Below, piece by piece: positions 32,100 through 37,729 of a stretch of DNA of 37,729 bases; the first letter of the stretch is position 1; each line of letters opens with the position of its first letter. The notes beneath the pieces are model-generated. The model saw only the letters and a program-made list of their open reading frames with translations. It ran no database searches and was not told where the DNA came from. Source of the stretch: Gnetum montanum (taxonomy: Eukaryota > Streptophyta > Gnetopsida > Gnetales > Gnetaceae); contig MNCI01005364.1 of the NCBI GenBank assembly GCA_015680685.1, positions 1 through 37,729 of the forward strand. Direction: 5' to 3'. The position numbers and the translations under genes were made by a program.

Positions 32100-32320
32100 G
32101 ATCTATATGTATATATATACCTTATATCCCAATACATAGTGTCTAAAATTTTCTAGTGCAAACAATACAACCATTAATTCTTCCTCTATGGTAGTGAAGT
32201 TAAGTTGTGCACCAACAATACTTCTACTTGCACAGTGGATGTAATAAGGATGCTTTTGGTCATCTAATTGTATAAGTACAGCTACTAAGGCATAGTTGGA
32301 TGCATCAATCATGATATGGA
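32100..32320 (-). pseudogene. RNase H domain of element C
   Basis: The frame 32312-32103 reads MIDASNYALVAVL, HPYYIHCASRSI, AQLNFTTIEEELMVVLFALE and FRHYVLGYKVYIY. It matches the gypsy RNase H, with the first Asp (in DAS) and the Glu of TIEEEL both retained. The domain degrades the RNA strand of the RNA-DNA hybrid. The frame ends before the usual TDH motif. Confidence 0.9.
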
Positions 32321-32339
32321 ATGGTTTGGACCAATCAGG

Positions 32340-33260
32340 AGCTTGTAGAATGGGTGTTTCTACTAGCTTCTACTTTAAAGTTTGGTAAGCTAGTTCACAT
32401 TCCCTGGTCCACTCCAAAGGTACGTCCTTTTTCATTAATTTCACTAATGGTTTGGAAATGTTTGAAAAGTTCTCAATAAATCTCCTATAGTAGCCAGTGT
32501 GTCCAAGGAATGGCCGAATATCTTTGACAGTTTTCGATTGATGGGTAATTCCTTGGATAACTTTGATTTTCTTAGGATCTACGTCTATCCCTATGTGTGA
32601 GATTTTGTGCCCTAGTACTACACCTTTTTGGATCATCAAATGGATTTCCTACTAATTAAGCCTCAAATTGGTTTCTACACATCTTTTTAACACTTGCTTC
32701 AACTAGTCTAAGGCTTGATCAAAATTTTCTCCATAAGTGGAGAAGTCATTTATAAACATCTCCACGGCATTCCCTATCTGCTCTTGGAATATGCTTAGAA
32801 CTAGTAGCTAAAATGTTGTATGGGCATTGCACAATCCAAAAGATATCTATTTGTATGTGATTATTCCCCAAGAATTAGTGAACGTAGTCTTAGCTTAGTC
32901 TTCTAGGGCTATTTGTATTTGGTTATATCCACTATATTCATCTAGAAAACTATAATAGCGATGCCTTGCGATGGTGTCTAAGACTTGGTAAAAAAATGGC
33001 AATGGAAAGTGATCTTTGAATGTTGCCATATTTAGTAGCCAAAAATCTATGAGCACCCTCTATTTTCCTCTCTTTTTAGGCATAATAACTAAGGGGCTAA
33101 CTCATTCGCTATCAACAATGGGGTATATGAATCCAGTCTTGAGAAGCTATTTGATTTCTTCCTTAACTACTTACTTCAGCTTAGGGTTCAATCACCTCTG
33201 TGGTTGTCTTTGAGGCTTCATGGAGGGATTAGTGTAAATTCTATGTTGGCATATCCTAGG
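32340..33260 (-). pseudogene. Reverse transcriptase of element C, catalytic site lost
   Basis: A single minus-strand frame with several TAG/TGA stops shows the RT blocks in order. They are EEIK (near 33165), VIMPKKRGK and RVLIDFWLLN (33090-33030), FLDEYSGYNQI (about 32945-32916), KTTFTNSWG (32890), SFGLCNAHTTF (32840) and EMFINDFSTYG (about 32765-32730). The thumb follows with GVVLGHKIS, FLGHTGYYRRFI and PLEWTRECELAYQ (32639-32370). The metal-binding pair in block 5 is normally DD. Here it is ND (32742-32756), so the enzyme would be dead even if the stops were repaired. Confidence 0.93.
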
Positions 33261-33806
33261 ATCTATTCCAGTTAATTCGGGATATAACCAAGTGAAGGCT
33301 TCCGACCATTTATTTATTACCTTCAGTAGTTCTTCTTTCTATTGAGGAGAAAAATTAGTGTTGATAATTATTGGTTTTCCATTTTTAAGGAGCGTGTATT
33401 CCATACCAATGGGAAATTTTTTCAAATCGAGGGGCTCTTTCTTAAATTTCTCAGGGATTTCCAACTTCCCTCAATTGATATTTTCAAGGTTAAGACTTCG
33501 AAGTTGGCGGTGGACTTGCTCTAATGCATCTATGCTATCGATGTAAGCATAAGTCAAATCCTCAGTTGGTTCCATGCATATGAGTGAACTGCATTCTTGA
33601 TCAGCTATCAGCCACTGGGTGTCTTCCTATCGTGTGGTTGCTACATATAAGAATCTTTGTATGTTAATCATTTGTGCACACTAATTGCATGCAGGAAATG
33701 CTAAACTTTGCACAAACCATGACCTCTACACGTAATTATACCCTGTGTCACTGTATGCGATGCACAAAATTTTCTTCTTCTTGATCTTTCCAAATGTATT
33801 TTCCTT

Positions 33807-34600
33807 TCATATTTCTAGGGAAAGATTGCAGATTCCTAGGCATGTGTCGATGGTGCTTAGCCATGATATTCCCATTATGATTGGGAAGTCCCCCTTACCA
33901 TTGTTCACTTGAATCACTAGGAAATCAGCAGGGTATAACCATCCATAAATAGTGGTAATAATGTCCTCCACCAATTCCAATGGGACAGTGATGGATTGGT
34001 CAACCAACTCTAGACAGATGTTGCTCTTTTTCAATGGAGGTAAGTTCCAGGCCTTGTACATTTCTTGAGAAATCAAGTTGATACTGGAACCTGAATCCAA
34101 AAAAGCCTTGCACAACACATTTCTGGTGATTTGTAAGTATATCAAAGGACTCCTGAGATCAAATAATTTCCTGGGAAGGTGGCCAATTTTGACCCAATCG
34201 GTGACAACATGTGTTAGCATGACCATATGCGTTGAGTGCGGTAGTTGAGTTGAAGGAGGCTCCAAAGTTTTGATTGATACTAAGGCATCTAAGGGATCAA
34301 ATGCTTGTGATTGCAAGGGCTTGGTTGGCCTATTCGTTCTAAAGAAAGGTATTTTCTTCATGTGGTTGTTGGAACCAACAGTAGGTTGAGAGTTAACAAC
34401 CCTTGTGGCATTACGTTGCTATGGCTAGGTAGGGATTTCACCTTGCATCATGAGAGTATGTGATAGTGGAGCTATTGGTGGAAGAGATGTGGTCGAATGA
34501 GAAGGATGATATGTTTGCAAAATATCACCTCTAGAAGCAGGAGTCCCATAATACTTGTGGGCTTGGTAGTGAGGTCAAGGAGTGACATGACTAGTAAAGT
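33807..34600 (-). pseudogene. Protease of element C with upstream linker
   Basis: The frame 34361-33807 is open for 184 codons. It contains CKAFLDSGSSINLIS (34103-34080), the retropepsin active-site motif with Asp, Ser and Gly intact, then FPIIMGISWLSTIDTCLG, the second family motif. Upstream the same frame continues to about 34600 as a Pro/Ser/Thr/His-rich linker (SLPPIAPLSHTLMM) with TAG stops. It is the best preserved gene of the element. Between it and pol, frames at 33540-33340 correspond to the usual protease-RT spacer. Confidence 0.9.
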
Positions 34601-34613
34601 CACGTGGGGAGAT

Positions 34614-34714
34614 TGGCTGCTACACGTAATATCCATATGGGTTGAGTGTTACAAGCATGATCTAGTCGAACTCCGCAAACACTCAACCCATATGGATATT
34701 ACGTGTAGCAGCCA
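34614..34714. repeat. 37-bp perfect inverted repeat with a 27-bp spacer
   Basis: The arms 34614-34650 and 34678-34714 are exact reverse complements (outer end TGGCTGCTACACGTAATATC). The spacer carries CATGATCTAGTCGAACTCCG, a diverged copy of GTGATCCGATCGAACTCCG at about 34811-34829. A single strand would form a stable hairpin. Confidence 0.97.
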
Positions 34715-34715
34715 T

Positions 34716-34797
34716 TCGTATGGTTGAGTGTAGGGGTACCTCGCCACTCATCAATGGTTCCGTTGTCAGGTACCCTTACACTCAACCATATGAATAC
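34716..34797. repeat. Second, imperfect inverted repeat next to the first
   Basis: CGTATGGTTGAGTGTAGGGG TACC (34717-34740) pairs with GGTACCCTTACACTCAACCA TATG (34769-34793) with few mismatches. The loop holds CGCCACTCATCAATGGTTCC. A direct copy of the loop and part of the left arm, GTAGGGGTACCTCGCCACTC ATCA, is at about 34928-34951. Confidence 0.85.
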
Positions 34798-35019
34798 GAG
34801 CATTACACGCGTGATCCGATCGAACTCCGTAGACGGACTAGTTGTGGCATCTAGACAGTTAGCCTTAGGTCGTAATTCGTTCTCTTCCCACCTAGACTAG
34901 TATTAGCTTTGTCACGTATGATTTAATGTAGGGGTACCTCGCCACTCATCATTGGTGCCATTACCAAGGACGGTGCTAGTTATCTAGATTAGTTATATCA
35001 TACCTAGAAAGATTTCGTG

Positions 35020-36284
35020 TTTCCTAAGATCTATTGTGACCATCTACTTTTCCCTCCTCCTATATGAATAGATACTTTCCCCCTTGTGCGATCCAAAGAA
35101 ATAGTGGGCTAAATGGCATCATCAATGACGTCGAATAGGTTTGCATCATCACGACTTCCCCAACTGACCATCTCAACGATGGCCCTAATATGGCTCATTG
35201 ATGGTTTGTAGTATTGCGGTGGTGGTGGCTGATCCTGGCCTATGCTAGGCCCTGCTTCCTGTTGTTGGTTGGGACCAGTTCTTGGAGGTTGGTTGGGTCC
35301 TGCAAGTTGAGTTGTAGTTGGTCCAGCCATCTGTTCTTCTTCTTCTTCTGGTCCCAGCGTCTCACCAGTGACTTTTCTTGGAGTTGGTGACTTTAATAAT
35401 TCAGCATATGAAGTATTCTAGGCTTTTTAGAGGACATCATTAGTATACCCCTGAATACCAACATGTCGGTAAAGCTTTCTGATAAGACAAGGGAAAGGTA
35501 GTATCATTTTCCCTATCTTTCCTTCCTCGGACTGCCTCAAGATCTCTGTTAAATATAGATGGGGCAGGTTAGCATTAATCTTTCCCATCAACACTGTACA
35601 TCCTCTAGCTGCATACATTGATATTCTTTTTAAGTCCTTTGTGGGGAAGAGGTGATATGTTCCAATTTTGAAGTAAATCCTCTCTTCCGTCATCAACTTA
35701 CCAAATGTTTTATCTCTACCATAAGTCTTTTCCAACCAATCCCATCGCACATCAGGGTCTGAATGGGTGGATAACTACGTAACTTTGGGCCTTGTATTCA
35801 AAAGTTTTAATACTTCTGAAATGGCTTGCATGGAGAAATCAACTGTCACACCACAAATATTGATAGTAGTGCCTTGCTCTCTATTGTGCCAGAATTGGTA
35901 CGTCTCCCCTAGGTACCAGGCACTACTTTTAGAGAGGGTAGGCCATAAGGGAGACCCTTTGATGTGATCCCTAATAGCCTCAGGAGAAAACTATACAAAA
36001 GATTCAAAGTTTAACTTCACAATCACCATAGCGAATGTGAACTTTTCATGGATGGCCTAAACACAATCTTGGGGCAACATGAGATGGTGTCCCTATTCAA
36101 GCGTTGCAACAGCTCCACCTTCTACCTACCCAGACTATATGGTAGGAGGGTCCTCTTAATGAATACTGAATGATTGTTCCTCCTATTCTGTATGTTATCT
36201 AGCAGTATCTTATCTTCCACCTTCCTGAGATCGTTTGCTTCCACCTTGAGTAGGACCTTCCTATTGTCCACATTTTGGGGCCAT
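35020..36284 (-). pseudogene. Gag of element C, Athila-type plant transposon protein
   Basis: A single minus-strand frame begins at ATG 36284 (MAPKCGQ, stop, EGPTQGGSKRSQEGG). It continues through HEKFTFAMVIVKLNFESF (near 36025), IRDHIKGSPLWPTLSKSS, YLGETYQFWHNREQGTT and FSMQAISEVLKL (near 35820), then DWLEKTYG (35740), RISMYAARGCTVLMGKINAN and LRQSEEGKIGKMILPFP (35500). A Pro/Gln-rich tail (NQPPRTGPNQQQEAGP) ends near 35109-35020. These are hallmarks of the putative plant transposon protein domain found in Athila ORF1. At least ten stops occur, almost all TAG or TAA at Gln-like positions. No zinc knuckle is seen. Confidence 0.88.
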
Positions 36285-36558
36285 CTGCAATCACACGAGG
36301 CTAAGCATTAGTAAGGTTGTTTTTGAAGTTAAGTTATACCTTACTACTTTCCTTAATTAATTATTTCTATGTGATGTTGCTCGAAAGATTATAATAATGA
36401 GTCCTATGACTCAGGTGGTTTCCAATTTTAGTTTCTTGATATACCTAGGGATTAAATGATTTTTGGGCATAATTATTCTAAGTGTTATAGTTAATTATCC
36501 TAGATGATGTCCTTTCGGTGATGATAAATTCCAAAAAATTTAGGAACTTTTCGATAGA
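36285..36558 (-). other. Leader of element C between 5' LTR and gag
   Basis: There is no coding frame. No convincing primer binding site was found next to the LTR end at 36559. Confidence 0.4.
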
Positions 36559-36750
36559 TGTCCCTCCCCCACAACTAAGCTGAACACTCTGGGTCCAAGT
36601 AGGTTTAGACAGAATTAAAATTGGAGTACCAACGAGTGAGATAGAGGTTGTAAAGCACTGGTTTCACACTGACAAGTCGTAGAGAAAAATTTGAAAATCT
36701 CCCCCGTGTGAATGGCAAGAAATGATGCTAAGTATTGCGGGGGGTCTCTT

Positions 36751-36757
36751 ATTTATA
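36751..36757 (-). promoter_or_regulatory. TATA box of the 5' LTR of element C
   Basis: The minus strand reads CCTATAAATAAGAG. It lies about 190 nt from the LTR end, a plausible place for transcription of the element to start. Confidence 0.6.
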
Positions 36758-36773
36758 GGGTTGGAGGGATGCA

Positions 36774-36805
36774 ATATTGTGTACGATACATCACGTACAC
36801 AATAT
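36774..36805. repeat. 12-bp perfect inverted repeat just upstream of the LTR TATA box
   Basis: ATATTGTGTACG (36774-36785) and CGTACACAATAT (36794-36805) are exact reverse complements with an 8-nt loop. Further CAATATTG and CGATAT motifs follow to about 36840. Confidence 0.95.
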
Positions 36806-37729
36806 CGCATCAACCGCAATATTGCTTACGCGATATCACGGCCTATCAATGTTTTAGGCCCAAGGGAAAAATCAAATTTTTAGGGTTTTTTGAAAAATAA
36901 AATATGAAAGCAAGGACATGTGGCACATGTTAACAGTTGTTAGGGTAATTCCATGAATTTGAAAGGAACAATTAATTATGATGATGTGGATTTTATCAAT
37001 ACAACCTCGGGTGGTAGAGAAAAAGGCTATGTAATGGTACATAGGAACGTTGAAATTTAGAGGAATAATAGTAGGGAAAGAACATTATGAAAAATTATGT
37101 TGAGGGTAATAAATGGTTTGTGTGAGCTATGTCATAAGTGAAGATTACAAAAAATTACACAAGTGGGTCCTCCCCAAGGCAGGTTTCAACCTATAATGCC
37201 CTTGTGTAACCAAACTTAAAGTGTCTATGAGCACTAGAAGGGGTACATGTAATCTGCACTAACTCCACAAAACACACACATGTAAATATCACTGGAATGA
37301 GGTAATAATTCTATGTTACACCGGACACGAGCTACAATTACATGAACAGTGAGATGAGATGAAGTATAGAAGGGATAGTTGAGATTGGGACATGAGGTAA
37401 CTGACCTAGGGTATAGTGAATCCTACATGTAAAGCATGATTAAGGTGTCATTAACCCATCGTTCCAAGATTAGGACCAAGTCCATTCTTCTGATTATTAT
37501 TTCATCCCATGATGAGCAACTATGAGTACCATAATAATAAGGCGTATGATGACTTGGCATTTTGTTCAAGGGAGGAGTGATTTTTGTTTTGTGGTACTTC
37601 CTTTTTCTTTTTCTTTTTTTTTTCTCTTTTTTTTTTGAATACTAAATTCAGAGAAGCCACCAACCTTCAGGCATGGGTGCATGTCTTTTTAGTGGGACCC
37701 CCTAGAACAACATTGGATTTTTGAGTGCC

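Larger units (their letters stand above)
28575..37729 (-). mobile_element. Element C: Athila-like Ty3/gypsy retrotransposon, full gene order, right LTR cut by the window
   Basis: The minus-strand order is gag (36284), protease (34361), reverse transcriptase (about 33250), RNase H (32312) and integrase (31756 to 30484), typical of Ty3/gypsy. Related segments flank it. GGGTCCTCCCCAA...AGG at about 29370 and 37165, and AACCTT.AGGCATGGGT at about 29816 and 37664, lie in the same order on the same strand. The gag belongs to the Athila-type plant transposon protein family. Every gene carries stops or frameshifts. Confidence 0.85.
36559..37729 (-). repeat. Element C, right (5') LTR, incomplete at the window end
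   Basis: On the plus strand it starts TGTCCCTCCCCCACAACTAA, so on the element strand the LTR ends GGGGGAGGGACA, a form common in Athila-like LTRs. It contains a TATA box, a hairpin and a CT-rich tract at 37598-37640. It continues past 37729. Confidence 0.6.

Noticed and set aside
37598-37640. Polypurine tract of another element
   Set aside because: It is CT-rich but sits inside the right LTR of element C with related LTR sequence on both sides, so it is more likely a local expansion.

Overview
The window looks like intergenic DNA from a large, transposon-filled plant nuclear genome. Evidence: three plant Ty3/gypsy retrotransposons and a fourth partial one, a plant-type LINE 3' end, tRNA-like SINE heads, AT-rich spacers and a GT-AG split plant nucleoside diphosphate kinase gene fragment. 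The heavy decay and nesting of old elements suggest a gymnosperm, but that is an inference and no species can be named. No rRNA, CRISPR or functional intact gene was seen.

Layout. (1) 43-3742, plus strand: the integrase end of a Tat-lineage gypsy element, a 3' untranslated region with ~38-bp tandem repeats, a purine tract and a probable ~2-kb LTR. (2) 3794-5091, minus strand: a decayed coiled-coil ORF, probably gag-like, joined directly to the third exon of (3) an NDPK5-like gene, 5092-5669, minus strand, with exons 1 and 2 complete and exon 3 cut after 19 nt. (4) 5850-13829: AT-rich spacer with a LINE 3' end, three tRNA-like SINE candidates and two local tandem duplications. (5) 13830-23154, minus strand: element A, a Tat-like element with LTRs, gag, zinc knuckle and protease but no reverse transcriptase or integrase. 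(6) 23431-27640, minus strand: element B, with LTRs, an initiator-Met-type primer binding site, a coiled-coil gag and a zinc knuckle, split by a ~1-kb insertion and seemingly without pol. (7) 28575-37729, minus strand: element C, an Athila-like element with gag, protease, RT, RNase H and integrase in order between related but diverged LTRs; the right LTR runs off the window.

All retroelement genes are broken. Most in-frame stops are TAG or TAA where Gln is expected, and catalytic Asp codons have become Asn, which fits C-to-T decay at methylated cytosines. The most notable points are the NDPK5-like gene broken inside an exon, a 3' repeat motif shared by two Tat-like elements in opposite orientation, and a 37-bp perfect inverted repeat with nested hairpins lodged between gag and protease of element C.
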